Part shown: in pieces, positions 44,902 through 57,110 of the stretch
Layout: every line of letters begins with the position of its first letter
Numbering within the stretch: position 1 is the stretch's first letter
Origin: Melampsora larici-populina 98AG31
Lineage: Eukaryota > Basidiomycota > Pucciniomycetes > Pucciniales > Melampsoraceae
Reading direction: 5' to 3'
Length of the DNA: 64,000 nucleotides
Assembly (NCBI RefSeq): GCF_000204055.1
Contig: NW_006768833.1
Location: 303,039-367,038 of the forward strand
Position numbers and translations under genes: made by a program
Notes under the pieces: generated by a model
Told to the model about the DNA's origin: nothing
What the model saw: only the letters and a program-made list of their open reading frames with translations
The model's database searches: none

Positions 44902-46770
44902 ATGCTCCGCTTTCGTGATCTCTTCCAAATTCCCAACCGGCGTTCCCGCCCCCGCAGGTCTAGAAGAAGGCGCAATGATAGCTATAGCACAAGCGGTGAT
45001 CAACATGCACACGTCCCTCACGCTCATCTTTCAGATGAATATTGCAACTCCTTTTGGGGCGAAGCAGGATATGAAAAAATCTTACATCGGGTCAAAACGT
45101 CGGATAGGGTGCTGACAGAACTGAAGAATTGGTACAAGCAACGCGCTGCCATCGAAGCTGACTATTCAAAACAACTCGCCCGGCTCAGCAAAGTCAACTT
45201 ATTTCGCGCGATTGGACTCGAATACGGTGGCATCAACCACAGTCTCGAGTGTATTCGTGAAGTTACCGCCCGATCAGCTCATTCACATTCAGAATTAAGT
45301 AGAAGTTTCAAAAAGGAATTGGAGTTAAGCGCCGCTAAGTTCATCGCGAAGCGCGATGGGGCTCGCAAAAATGTAAGCCGTACACTGCCACCGAAGAATT
45401 CTATTATCGTGTAATTTGGCACGCACAATGCTGCGAAAGTCAAGTACTGTGATCTCACGTAATGTTTTTCATGTCTCTGTTATTACCTTCAATAGTCGCA
45501 AGCCTTGATCGAAAAACTGCATAAAAAGCTTATAGAATTACAGCAGCTACAAGAAAAGGTCAGGACGTTCGCTTGCTTTCGCAATGTCTAGAGATCAGTA
45601 ATACATATCCCTGATATTTGGCCTAAACCATGTAGGCTCGAAGCAAATTTGAGGTGGATTCCATCGCGGTGAACGGGTATGGAGCACAACTTCATCTTGT
45701 GGAAGGAAGGGAGAAGGACCGCATTGGGGTCAAGTTTGATAAAGCTAGTGCGAGCATTTCATCGACAGGTATGTATCGTCTATCTATCTGTCCTCCGATA
45801 TTCTCGAGGCGTCAGAATATCATCTTAAGTGCTTGTCACATTTGAAGAAAAACAATATCGTGTCCTTACCAACAACCTGGAAGAGACTTCCCAGGAATGG
45901 ACGTTGCAATGGAAAACTTTTTGCGATGTGAGTACCCATCACCCTAAGGGGGGATTCATTATTGGGCTAAAATTCTAACTTGTTTTCCCTGTGATATTGC
46001 ATAGTTGATTCAAGACCTGGAGGAAGATCGAATCGACTTCATTCAATCATCAATATGTACATATACCGATAGCCTTTCTGCTGTCAGCCTTTTGGAGGAT
46101 GCAGTTGCGTGACTTCCGCTCAGATGTTCAAAATCTCTCCCAAATTCTGATTGGCGCTTATTCGAGGCACTTTCAGCAATGTCATCTCGTCCGAGACGCG
46201 GTCGAAAAATGCGACACTCAAACAGATATCAAGAAATTCATTGCTCAATCTGGTACAGGTGCAACATTGTATTGTAAATCAATTTTGCTTCTACTATTGT
46301 GTTCTTATAAAGCTCCATACTAGGTCTTTGAGCTCAACGTGCAAACCCTGCTCTCTATCAACTTGCCAGGTGCTCCAGCATACATCGATTACGCCAAAGG
46401 CGAGCATGAAGAGACGTTGGGCATTAGAGCCCATTCACAACAAAAGACTGCCAATTTCACCCGAAACTCATCTCGAATCACGCGCGAGCCACCCACAGAT
46501 ACCTCACGCCTTGTTGAAGAATTAGTGCAGTCTATTGAAAATGGGCCTGGTTTGCAACATGCTTCAATACAGTTTAGGGGTAGTCAAAGCAGGGTCGAAG
46601 ACGGGCGCAACATAGCTGACATGATCACATCAAATAGCATGGCTTCAAATATCGGCTATGGGATGCGTGAAGTCCAGCCACATTCACCCTTATCATATGA
46701 GAGAGCATATACACACGATCCCCGTCATCACGAAGCTTTCACAGGACACGGCATCTTGATAAATCGTTGA
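44902..46770 (+). CDS. F-BAR (FCH) domain protein, Cdc15/Imp2-like, no SH3 seen
   Basis: F-BAR proteins bind and curve membranes; the Cdc15/Imp2 group acts at the cytokinetic ring. The FCH region begins near 45036 with EYCNSFWGEAGYEKILHRVK, then LKNWYKQRAAIEADYSKQLA RL-type helix residues. Exons at 45497-45558, 45636-45768 and two further short ones continue the helical bundle (SKFEVDSIAVN, YRVLTNNLEETSQEWTLQWK, LIQDLEEDRIDFIQSS). An intron starting GTTGCG (about 46114) joins LLEDA to QCHLVRDAVEKCDTQTDIKK FI, the family's EKCD block, followed by SGTG and PAYIDYAKGE. About 130 poorly conserved residues then end at 46770; the SH3 domain normally at the C-terminus is absent. The start and the 46257-46324 junction are unresolved, and a frameshift there is possible. 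Confidence 0.75.
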
Positions 46771-47490
46771 CCAGCATAACAGAAGTCAAGTGATGGAAAC
46801 CCCATGACTGATACTGTCTCTGTTTCCAAATGGCTCATGTCAAGCTACATAATTTTCATCGCGTGCTTTGTGTTCATATGTACTCCCCCTGATCCTCGTT
46901 AACTGGAATATTGTATCATCCCACTCAATGATTTAGTGTATAGGCTCAAAGATGTGCATTTCATCTCTCCTTCCAAATGTACGTTCAGCAGCTTCTTCAT
47001 ATAGAAGGTCAAAGACTTTCCCCACGTGAACGGCATTCATTCTTGCGCACTTTTTCTTGATTGTTGATTTATGACTACCTGCTTTGTATACTCTGTCCAT
47101 CACCTAATGTCTCTCTTCACGTTTCTCCACATATAAACCATCCTTTCCTCTCGCAATGGGAATTTTTCAATATGAAGATTATGTGTTGTTTATTATGAAG
47201 TTATTTCCAAGACGTACGGACACAAGACAAGCAACACGAATGAGGCTTGGCTGAATGTTTCTCGCCGAGACTGCCCAGTTGATGAGACCCCGTCCACATT
47301 TGATAAGGGCCGCGGGTAATGCTGATGTGGGGACGCTGGGTCGATGGCTCGTTCGGTACTCGTCTGCGGCAGGGAGACATGGTATTTGGCAAGTTTGGAG
47401 GTTTCTAGATAGCCATCCAAGTTCAACAATCGGGAGCGTCAAGACCTTCAAAGTTCAAAGACCAACTCCGTCTTTTGAATTGTGCCGGTG
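46771..47490. other. Intergenic region
   Basis: No gene supported. Overlapping open frames on both strands at 47179-47491 have no motif. Confidence 0.4.
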
Positions 47491-49932
47491 ATGCCGATCA
47501 TAGACTTCAGCGAATGTGTACGGATCGAAGACTATGTTGATGATACCCACCTTGCAAGGCTCAGGTAGGTAGATTATCCCACCGATAAATATCGTGATTG
47601 CTTGTCATCCGGCAATCGATTCTGATACATAGCCTCAATGATTTTCCTTTGCAGGGACTATCGATATAGCGCAGTTGATCTGTCACCGACAACGAAGTAC
47701 ATTTTGAGACACTGTACGTCGCGTTCACCACACAGACATCATGTCTCGAAATCATCGACGTAGTGGCGGAAGAAGTTGACGGTTCGAGTCTTGGGTTCTT
47801 TTGACTGCAAACCCATTCACCGACGTATGACGAGGGACAGGGTGGAACTGGGTCGCTGAATGGATGCCACGATGGGTCGCGTAAGTGACATGGGTATATC
47901 TCCGGCAACAAGCCTTGCACAAGCCTTGCCTGGAATCGAGGTCTGGCCAGAAGGGGCTAGGATCGGGGGCTTGTCTGCGGGCTTCAAGCGCACGTTATAA
48001 CCTGACTGACCTTTGTGCTCTTATATCCTTTATAATAGGCCGAACATGATCACCCTCATCGGGCTATTTTTTATTTTGATAAATATAGCGACGGTAGCGA
48101 TCTACATGCCCGACCTAGAATCCGAAGCGCCTCGATGGGTTTACTTTTCGTACGTTTTCTGTATCTCAGCGTTTCTTCCATTCATTCCTTCACAGCATTT
48201 GAAGCCAACCGCTTTTCCATTTGACTTGATAGCTTTGCAATCGGACTTTTCTCGTATCAGACCTTAGATAGTCAGTGCTGCTGACTGAAAGATTCACTGT
48301 AGGAAGTAAGTTCAAGCGCTGAAATTAGAAAATTCCTCTACACAGATGTTGACGGTAAACAGGCGCGCAAAACTGGCACATCCTCGCCTTTAGGAGAAGT
48401 ATGTGGTCCTCCGCCACTTTTTATCGGGTATACTCACAGGAATATAGTTAGTTAATATCAGCTTAAATCCTGTTCTGTTCCATCAGTTGTTCGACCATGG
48501 GATCGACTCACTCAACTGTGTCTTGGGTGGATTGATACAATGCGCGGCCATAGGAACTGGGCAATCCTTCTATTCGGTGTTTATTGTGGTAGTTGCTTGC
48601 TGGCCAATGTACCTCGTGAGTCGACGGTTTTCAAATCTCTCTCTGCTCTAGCATTCTCACGCCGTTTGGACTGATACAAATTCTTGTTTCTTAGAGTACT
48701 TGGGAGGAATATCATACTGTATGTCAGAGTGGATATGCTTGAGTATTGAGCATGCTTGGATCAAACCATCGTTATGCAGACGCTCATTCGGCCTCTATAC
48801 TTGCCTTCATTTTCAAAAAAACAGGGTGTATTGTATCTGGGATTTATCAATGGGTCAGTTCATGCGTTGCTTATATCACTTAAGATTCTAGCGAGATTGG
48901 GTGCTCTTAATTCCATCACAAACCTCTCAACCCGATCGAATCTTTTGTCTGCGCCAGCCCGACTGAGGGGCTTCTGATTGCCATGGCGATCTTACTAAAC
49001 TCCGGATTCAATGGGAACCAAATTTGGCACTCCGCAGTCAAAACCAAGTTTGATTTGCCTGCCCCTGTCACCGATTTTTTTGCTGGATTTGGACATGAAT
49101 TGAAGTTTCTGGACCTGTTTGTGTTCTTTGTGCTCACCGCGCTGGTTATTGGACATGCTCCTTTTTGGTAATCACTTTTATAGACAACATCTCACCATGA
49201 TCATGACATTGACATTAAGGCATCATTTATTTGTTAATGCACTTATCAGCTTCTATAACGTTTGGAAAATTGTAGCGGAAGCCCGACAACCTAACCTGAA
49301 ATCCGAACAGGCTAGACTTGGCTTGATTGGTCAACCTCTGCTCCGTATTCTGCCGCTACTGGTTTATACCGGTGCCTCAGTCGCCTGGATCACTTCTCCT
49401 GCTTCTCATTTACTCGAAAATAAAAAACTCATGGAGTGGAGTTTGATGTTATGTGCGTTATTCTCACTCGTTGCACCTAACGATTACCACTATTATATCT
49501 TCTCTTGAATCATTATCTATGATTTGCCATGTCCTCACGCAGTGCTTCCATTCTCATTACACAGGTCTCATTTTTGGCAGGATGTCAACGAGGACTATAT
49601 TGGCACATCTAACCAAAGGGGCATTCCCCTATTGGTCGATGATGATGCTACCGTTGATCATGGGCTCCATATTAGTCAATTTACCGACATTAGGCCTGTG
49701 AGCTCAATCATCGCACCTTTTGAGTCTAGTGTTTTGTATTCTAATAGTCTCCTTGATCTGTTGATCTTCAACGATTTTTAGGCCCACGGTATTAACACCT
49801 TTTGGAGAACTGATCTACCTACGTTTATCGGTATTTTTGTGTTTTGTAGGTTATTGGTTTAGTACTACTAAGACCATTGAGAGGTTTTGTGAAGCACTTC
49901 AGATTAACTGTTTGACGATTCGAAAGAAATGA
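47491..49932 (+). CDS. EPT1: Ethanolamine/choline phosphotransferase (CDP-alcohol phosphatidyltransferase)
   Basis: Integral ER-membrane enzyme transferring phosphoethanolamine or phosphocholine from the CDP-alcohol to diacylglycerol, the last step of the Kennedy pathway. The start MPIIDFSECVRIEDYVDD joins LARLR to DYRYSAVDLSPTTKYILRH, the family N-terminus. Exons then give WNWVAEWMPRWV, APNMITLIGLFFILIN and the CDP-alcohol motif DG-KQAR-8x-G-3x-D-3x-D (DVDGKQARKTG, SSPLGE, LFDHGIDSLN). Further helices include FGRMSTRTILAHLTK and MLPLIMGSILVNLPTLGL. The last exon ends QINCLTIRKK, as in yeast Ept1/Cpt1. I cannot decide between ethanolamine and choline preference. Many introns interrupt it; exact borders in the 48.6-49.5 kb part are approximate. 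Confidence 0.93.
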
Positions 49933-51565
49933 AAGCAATGAAAATAAATTCTTGTTTATTGATCGGATTGTTGGTAGGTGAGACACAACATAAGCGCAGA
50001 GACTCAACCTGACTCCTCAGTGAGAGGTCTAGTCCCTTGTTAGGCTTTGGAAGCGAGTTAATCTGGTGTGTTTTCTAATTGCTCGGGCGGCACCTGCTCT
50101 GTGACTTCATTACATCCATCATGATCATTGATCATGTTTACACCCAAAGCTAATCACCTATACATAGTGTGCTTTGACATACAGTCCTGATAACCCTGTT
50201 ACAAATTCAACAACAATTCTGCATAATTGGTGCTGTTGAGTAGAAACCCTTGAAGAATTTCCGATCATTGCAACTTCTTAGGTTGATTTGATCTTTGTTA
50301 CTTGGGTTTCGGCGAGGCAGGAGGAAGTTTGAAGTGGAAAGTTTTATGTAGAGTCTTGCTTCCCCAGAGAATCTTGGCCATGCATCATCTTGAGGCTTTC
50401 ATCATTTGTATGTACATATCTTTCCAGGTTGAATTGTCACCTATATAATCATGCACAATTTCCTGCAGGACTCAAATTCGCCTCACAATCTTGGACTGAG
50501 TGACGTACAGCCGTGTTCATCATTGACGGCCCTTCAAAAAAAACTTCGAATAATTACAGCAAAACCGTGTACCTCTGTGTGTTGAATGATCTTTGCTGTA
50601 CCTGTATATACATTTTGCTGTGATCATTCAAATAATGTTTACCAAATGTTCATCAATGATGAATACGGAGGTACTTATGATGTCTTCTTCAAATGATAAT
50701 TCCTTGGAACCATGCCAGTTTTATCTCCACATGATGGTGAGAACCGTGACCGATGTGGGAGATGTCTATCCGCTTCACCTTCGCGAGTAAATCTATGAAA
50801 CTTTTCTGCAACTCTCGGACAGTAAATCAAATATGTACAAGCAAGTAGAAAGGATACATCATACGAGTCACGACACAGCTAGTGTCGTGGCCTGCTGGTG
50901 ACATGTTCCGGCTGCGAATGCTTGTACAATTTGATGGGTCTTCTTGAGTGCAACCAGACGTATATCTACTTCTTGATTTCATTCAACAATCTTAAACAGA
51001 GAAGACCAGCTCCGAACGCACATGATTCTAGAGGCTTATCATGCAATCTGGTGGTTCAAAAGTAACGTCGGGAATGCTACTGTCCGGGCTGATCCGCTGT
51101 GTATGGTTTTAGATAGGAATCAGGATTGAAGTTTGATCGAAACCTATTGAAGTGAGATACAGGAAATCGATCATGTAATCTCGATCAAGTCACGTGATAC
51201 CACAACGGAGACCACCGGGCAAGCCTGGTCCGTGCGTAGCCGTGCGTAGGAGGGGTAGGGCTACACCCATCAATTCTTAAGCTGGAACAAATTCTTCCTC
51301 TTGAACCCCAACTTCTCTTCACCCCTTGTTGACCGCTGGCTCGCTCGCCTTTCCAAATCATCTCAACCTCGAGTTTCCCTTTTTCATATTAACTCATATA
51401 AGTGCGACCTATTTCCTTTCTCTCACACTCACACATCCTCTTCAGCTCGATCACTTCCTATCAGCTTTACAATCTCATCCGTTCTGATCCGATCACTGAC
51501 TTTCCGATTTGATCTATCATTCTGATCCGGTGCTTTGTGTCTTTTGCTTAATAGCCTAGGTTACC
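49933..51565. other. Intergenic region and carrier promoter
   Basis: No gene supported in 1.6 kb. The final 250 bases before the ADP/ATP carrier are pyrimidine-rich with CT-rich runs, compatible with a strong promoter and 5' untranslated region. Confidence 0.4.
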
Positions 51566-52979
51566 ATGTCGGTGAGTCGTGTTCTTCTCTTGCGATTCTT
51601 TCCAACTTCTACTTCCATACTGATCGATGCGGTTATTGACTCTGATAGGCGCCTACTAAAAAGGGCAAGAGTGCCCAAGATTTCTTCAGTCAGTTCTACA
51701 TTCGGTTTATTGCCTCCAATCATCAATTTACTCATTTTTCCATTTTTGCAGCCGATTTCATGATGGGTGGTGTCTCTGCCGCTGTCGCCAAGACTGCTGC
51801 TGCACCCATCGAGCGTGTCAAGCTTTTGGTACAGAATCAGGGTGAGATGCTCAAGACCGGTCGTCTTGATAAACCTTACGCCGGTATTGTCGATTGCTTC
51901 AAGCGTACCTACGCTGACGAGGGTGTCGTATCCCGTGAGCCGCATCATTCTTTTGGAAACATGTTTTGATCTCCTAGCTGACGATCGATCCTATCAGTCT
52001 GGCGAGGAAACACCGCCAACGTCATCCGATACTTCCCTACACAGGCCTTGAACTTTGCATTCAAGGATTACTTCAAATCACTTTTCGGTTACAAGAAGGA
52101 CAAAGACGGTTACGGTTTATGGATGTTCGGAAACTTGGCCTCTGGTGGTGCTGCCGGTGCCTCGTCTTTGTTATTTGTATACTCCCTCGACTATGCTCGT
52201 ACTCGATTAGCCAACGACAACAAATCTGCCAAGGGTGGAGGTGAACGTCAATTCAACGGTCTGCTCGATGTCTACAAGAAGACTTTAGCCACCGATGGTG
52301 TTGCTGGTCTTTACCGTGGTTTCGTTCCCTCCGTTGTCGGTATCGTTGTCTACCGTGGTCTTTAGTGCGTCTTCTACTCGATTATTATCCGGCCAAGACC
52401 GCTGTTCAACATTTGTTTGGCTAACTTTCCATCTTTTCATAGCTTCGGAATGTACGACTCGCTCAAACCTGTTGTCCTTACTGGATCCCTTGACGGTAGT
52501 TTCTTGGCCTCCTTCCTTCTCGGTTGGGGTGTCACTACTGGTTCCGGTATTGCCTCTTACCCACTTGGTGAGTTTGTCCGATCGCTTACTTCATGGCCGC
52601 AGAATCCTTACTGATGCTCTTGCCTGAGCGTAGACACTATCCGACGACGTATGATGATGACCTCTGGAGAGAAGGTTCACTACAAGGGCATGTTCGACTG
52701 CGGTGCCCAGATCGTCAAGACCGAGGGTGTTTCGGTTAGTGAATTACCTTTCCATATCTGTCATTCGGGATCTGACATTTTTGCATTTTCAGTACTTGTT
52801 CAAGGGTGCAGGTGCCAACATTCTCCGAGGTGTTGCCGGTGCCGGTGTCTTGTCCATGTACGTATTTCATGTCTCATATGATTACAATGACCGCCATTCT
52901 CACATGTCGACTTCATCACAGGTACGACAAGCTCCAGGAGCTTATGTTCGGAAAGGTTTACAAGGGTGGATCTGGTTAG
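51566..52979 (+). CDS. AAC: Mitochondrial ADP/ATP carrier
   Basis: Inner-membrane antiporter exchanging cytosolic ADP for matrix ATP. Eight exons: 51566-51571, 51649-51688, 51752-51934, 51998-52364, 52443-52567, 52634-52734, 52793-52857 and 52922-52979. All join in frame to about 314 residues. The first exon encodes only Met-Ser. Three mitochondrial-carrier repeats are visible: [29 protein letters not shown] and the third with the carrier-specific [12 protein letters not shown]. Other matches are [20 protein letters not shown] and [20 protein letters not shown]. The C-terminus ends VYKGGSG. Length and signature motif identify it firmly. Confidence 0.98.
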
Positions 52980-53329
52980 ATGATGGTACTCCGGTTTTAA
53001 ATCTGGAAATTAATGATTACTACAAAGAATTTGTTATAGAAATGTCCATCTCCATGTGCCTAAAAATCCTGCAACTTTTGTTCTTCACACTGAACATGTT
53101 TCGCACCTCATTTTACATGTTGGGATCGTTCAGGTTCATCATGCGTTGTTCCGATGACTTGATTTATCTTATGTTTTACCTGCTTGCCATGAAGTCAAGT
53201 GTCAGACCGAGAACAGGGACAGTGAACACATCGTCCGAGGTGGCTCAAATCGGATTCCTCACAGCATTGCAAATCCTTAGATATTCATCCGCCCTTAATG
53301 CTCAAGTACCCAAAAACACTCTCACAAGT
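52980..53329. other. 3' flank of the carrier gene
   Basis: No gene; the open frame through here is a read-through of carrier intron/exon sequence and is not supported. Confidence 0.4.
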
Positions 53330-55941
53330 CAGGTGGTGGGCGCGGCGCGATTTTGGCGCCCTGAGCAGCGCCTGGGAGCGGCGCTCCCGGGCGCGGGTTT
53401 TTTTTTGAAAAAAGGGGTGGGAGCGCCCTCAAACCTAAGTAGGTGAGAAAAGGAGGTTTCCACCCTTTCTCACGCCCACCTTCAAGGAGTTCCCACTCTA
53501 TCAGCGCTGGGGTTGGCACCTTTATTCATTCACCTATCAATTATGTCACCTAAAGCAACGTGGATTGAGCCTCCTTCAGGTAGCGGTAACAAATGGACTG
53601 GATTCAAAGCTTTCAGCATTCGCCACCACGGACGACGCCGTGCAAAGTGTAAATTCTGCAAGTTAGAAATGGATGGGAAGCCACCAAAATTATATCACCA
53701 TATGACTCAATTGTGTAAATCCATTTCAATACACGAAAGATCTAATTACCAACAAGTCAATCTTGAAGTTGCACTACAACCACTGAATACGACACCAGAA
53801 GAATCAACTGGATCAACACCCGCACCTGTTTCCATTTTAAAACGACCAAAACTTGATCATGATTTTTCAAATCTCCATCATTTCAGTATCCGTAAACCAG
53901 AAGAAAATATGAAAATTTATGAAGATCTACTCAAAGCACTCATTACTGGCCATATTCCTTTTCGATTTCTCCATAACAAATCATTTCTCGAATTTCAACA
54001 GAAACTCTCAATTGCTCCATTCACTCCAGCCTCACGATACGTTATGATGGACAAAGTTCTTCCACAACTTCATGCTCGTTATGCAGTTGCGTCAAAAGCG
54101 GAACTTAAGCAGAATAGCAATATGACTATTTCATTAGACGGATGGACTGACTGCTCCCGAAACAGTGTCTATGCTGTCCTTCTTTTACGTGGTACCCGAA
54201 TCAAGAAGCTTATTGATGTTCTAGACTTGGATGAGATCCGACATACTTCAGACAACATCCTGGCTGCTTTGAAAACTGCTTTACACGGGCAAGATGTCAC
54301 CTGGGAGCAGATAGGAGCTATTGTCACTGATTCACCCAGTTCAATGGTCAAGTTACGAGTAAGTACTTGATATATTTCTTTTTTGTCTTCCTCATTTCTT
54401 CTTTTCTTGTGATGCTTAGAAGGCTGAGAGTTTTTTGTTCATCACCAATTGGTTTTACAGAGACTCGTTAGAGAAGAGTATCCTCATGTCATCCCATTAG
54501 CGTGTTGTTTACACGTGTTTAATCTCATCGTCAAGAAGTGTCTTGACCACCCGGACATGAAGGACACCGCAAACAACGACCGAACCATTGTCAACTTCTT
54601 CAGCTCATCTCACTTCTGGAGCCAGAAGCTATTCAAGTGGCGTATGAAAGAAGGCATAACACACGGACTCCAAACCTTCTGCGAGTCTCGATGGCATTCG
54701 ATGTCAAAGGTTGCATTATCGGTCGAAAGCCACGAACGAGGTTTTCAAATGTGTCTTTCATTATTGAAAGACAACTCAATCTCGACTCCAACAATCAATA
54801 AGAATGTACAAGTCATTATCGAGAATCGAGATCACTTCACTTCAAACTCGATCCTAGTAAAATTAATCCGACCGGTGATTGATGCTCTCAGTAGATTAGA
54901 GCAAGCGAATACCTCAGTAGGCAACATTTGGAAAGAGATCATCACAGTCTACAATCAGCTACTGAAGATTGACTTATCGAGCTATCCACGATTCCTTCTT
55001 TACAAATCTCATTGTCTCAAGGTCTTGAACGAGCAAGCAAAGATATTCAACGAGCCAATTTACATCGCTGGATTCTTTCTCAATCCCTCTTATTCTCAAG
55101 TCGCTGTCTCACGTGCATATCCAATAGATGCCATGATCAAGTTGATACTTTCAATCGCCAAGACATGGAGCTACAAGAAATCTGAAGCACTCAGTCTTAA
55201 GAATCAAATAATACAATACTTCAGCGGCGAAGGGTTGTTTCAACCAACTACTACGGTTTCTGTAGCCATGAACTACTGGCTAGCGATTCGCTCGACTCCA
55301 AATACAACTATCCTCAAAGCCTTCGCCATCCGAGTACTTGAGCTGGTGGCGCACGCAGCAGGTGTTGAAAGTGTATTCAGCATGATGGGTGCAACAAAAA
55401 CCAAGAATCGTAGTCGGATGACTGTAACAAATCTTAAAATGATATCACAGCTCGAGCTCCAGATCAAAGCCGAGGAAGCTGTGGATCCAGCTGTCAAGGA
55501 TCTCAGCATTGTTAACTATGAAGATGAGGTTGAATCAGGTATCTTCTCCGGAGTCGATGAATTGCAAGAATTTGAAGATGGAGTTTTTGCTCAGCATGAC
55601 TCACATACAGAAATGGATATAGAGGTAGCCTACTCTGGCTTTATTGAAACTTTGTTCGACATTTCTAATTTCACTACTATTGTAAGTAATAGAGCTAAAG
55701 TACAAACCATCAATGAAGATGAAGATATTGATGATGAAGATTGGAGCGCAGATGACCTTGTTATTTAGTTCAAAGAAAACCCATCCGATTAGAATCATAA
55801 TAGAAACTGCTTTTTAGCCATCTTATTTAATTTTTTTAATTTTCTCGCGCCTCTCGCGCCTCCTGCCAAAAAAGTAGCGCCGGGAGCCTGTATGGGCGCT
55901 CCTGGGCGCTACCTTTTTCCAGAGTTCGCGCCCACCAGCTG
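53330..55941 (+). mobile_element. hAT-family DNA transposon
   Basis: Terminal inverted repeats CAGGTGGTGGGCGCG (53330) and CAGCTGGTGGGCGCG (inverse complement, ending 55941), one mismatch in 15, starting CAG as many hAT elements do. Both ends are followed by GC-rich palindromic GCGCC clusters. The 2612-bp element encodes one transposase. I could not find an 8-bp target duplication: the flanks TCACAAGT and ACATGACC differ. A decayed relative lies at 17323-17690 and 23523-23894. Confidence 0.85.
53543..55768 (+). CDS. hAT transposase (BED-like finger, DUF659, hAT dimerisation)
   Basis: Two exons, 53543-54358 and 54461-55768, give about 707 residues with no internal stop. The N-terminus MSPKATWIEPP leads into a BED-like zinc-binding region (AKCKFCKLEMDGK, LYHHMTQLC). 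The DUF659/RNase-H-like core is seen at SLDGWTDCSRNSVYAVLLLR and IGAIVTDSPSSMVKL, continuing across the intron as RRLVREEYPHVIPLACCLHV. The C-terminal hAT dimerisation region reads VAHAAGVESVFSMMGATKTK NRSRM, with the conserved A-VE-VFS pattern, and is followed by an acidic tail. The intact frame, plus intact-looking ends, suggests recent activity or selection. It is a normal length for the family. Confidence 0.93.
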
Positions 55942-57110
55942 ACATGACCCCCTAATTGGTGACCCCTTGTCCCACTGGTTCAGACACCTTTGCAGTACCC
56001 AATGCCACTTTTTTGTGAAGATTACAGGTTTAATTTAAACTTTTGTGCAAAGTTTAGGGGTCTTAAATTTTTTTCTGCCATGTACTACTCTGCCAATCAG
56101 TCAATCAAAGACCTATGACCAGGACTTGCAGATTTAGCTATGTACCCAGAAGCTTGTGAAAACTCATTAATTCACATACTCTATACACCCTTGCAACTCA
56201 CTGGTCAGGGTTTGACAAAAAGAAAACCAGTGGTCAAGTCTGTCAGTTCCGCTGCCTCTAACTAGCCAGAAAAAGGATGGGTTTTCATTCAAGTCCTATA
56301 AAGTACCGGGTCAAGTGCTCTGGGAGTTTTCTGTGAGCCAATCGCCTGTAGCTGGTAAGACTTGAAATTCTGGATCTCCAATCATGATGTTCACATTTTT
56401 CGGGTATGCAGGCAGATAATTCATTCCAAACCCCAGCAAACTCCAAATCACATACAAAGAAATTTTTCCAGGTCATGTATGGAAACAACTGTCCAATGGT
56501 GACAACCTTTTGGGTTTTTTACCCTTCTTGTGTGCCTTTGCATGTATTGTGCGCCCACATAATGGATTCTTTGTAAAACAATTTACAAGAAGTACGCAAG
56601 TCTTTTTATGATTTCAAATCATACTGGCTTTGGGCATTTCTGCCGGCTCCATCTGTACTCTAGATCATCTTCCTGAAAGTGAAGTCATCTTCCCAAACTA
56701 CAAAGCTATACCAGAGATACACAATGAAGGTCTTTGTCAAACACACTGTGAGTCTGGTCATCCAGGTCTAGAGTCGACTCAGGATTATTTACCTTTCATA
56801 TATTCATCGAATGAGCAAGTTCATTTTGCTGTGCGTGCAATGCTGATTGTGGTTCACTCGCCGTAGCAAAAGAACTGTGATATACGTGAGTCTTCAACAG
56901 TTTAATGTATTCCGCTTTATCAAGTGAAAGAACCATTGCCTTCTATATGTTGACAAGAAACCGGTTTCACTACTACCAGAGATAAACCTATGATAACAAT
57001 ACAATAAAGAAAGAGATAAATCTATCGAACAATACAATAAAAAAGAGTAATCCATTTATATACAAATGGCGCAAGTCACATCCCATATTTTCTACAGGGT
57101 TTCAAGCTTC
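55942..57110. other. Intergenic region
   Basis: No gene supported. A short plus-strand open frame at 56630-56866 (CGISAG-type start not confirmed, containing CQTHCESGHPGLES) has no recognised family. Confidence 0.35.

Noticed and set aside
44758..45027. Minus-strand frame over the F-BAR 5' end
   Set aside because: Antisense to a recognised coding region and without motif; the plus-strand frame explains the sequence.
47770..47800. B-box-like GGTTCGAGTCTTGG
   Set aside because: Falls inside an intron of the phosphotransferase gene and no A box or cloverleaf can be formed around it.
53320..55950. 8-bp target duplication for the hAT element
   Set aside because: Flanking octamers TCACAAGT and ACATGACC do not match in any alignment of the borders I tried.
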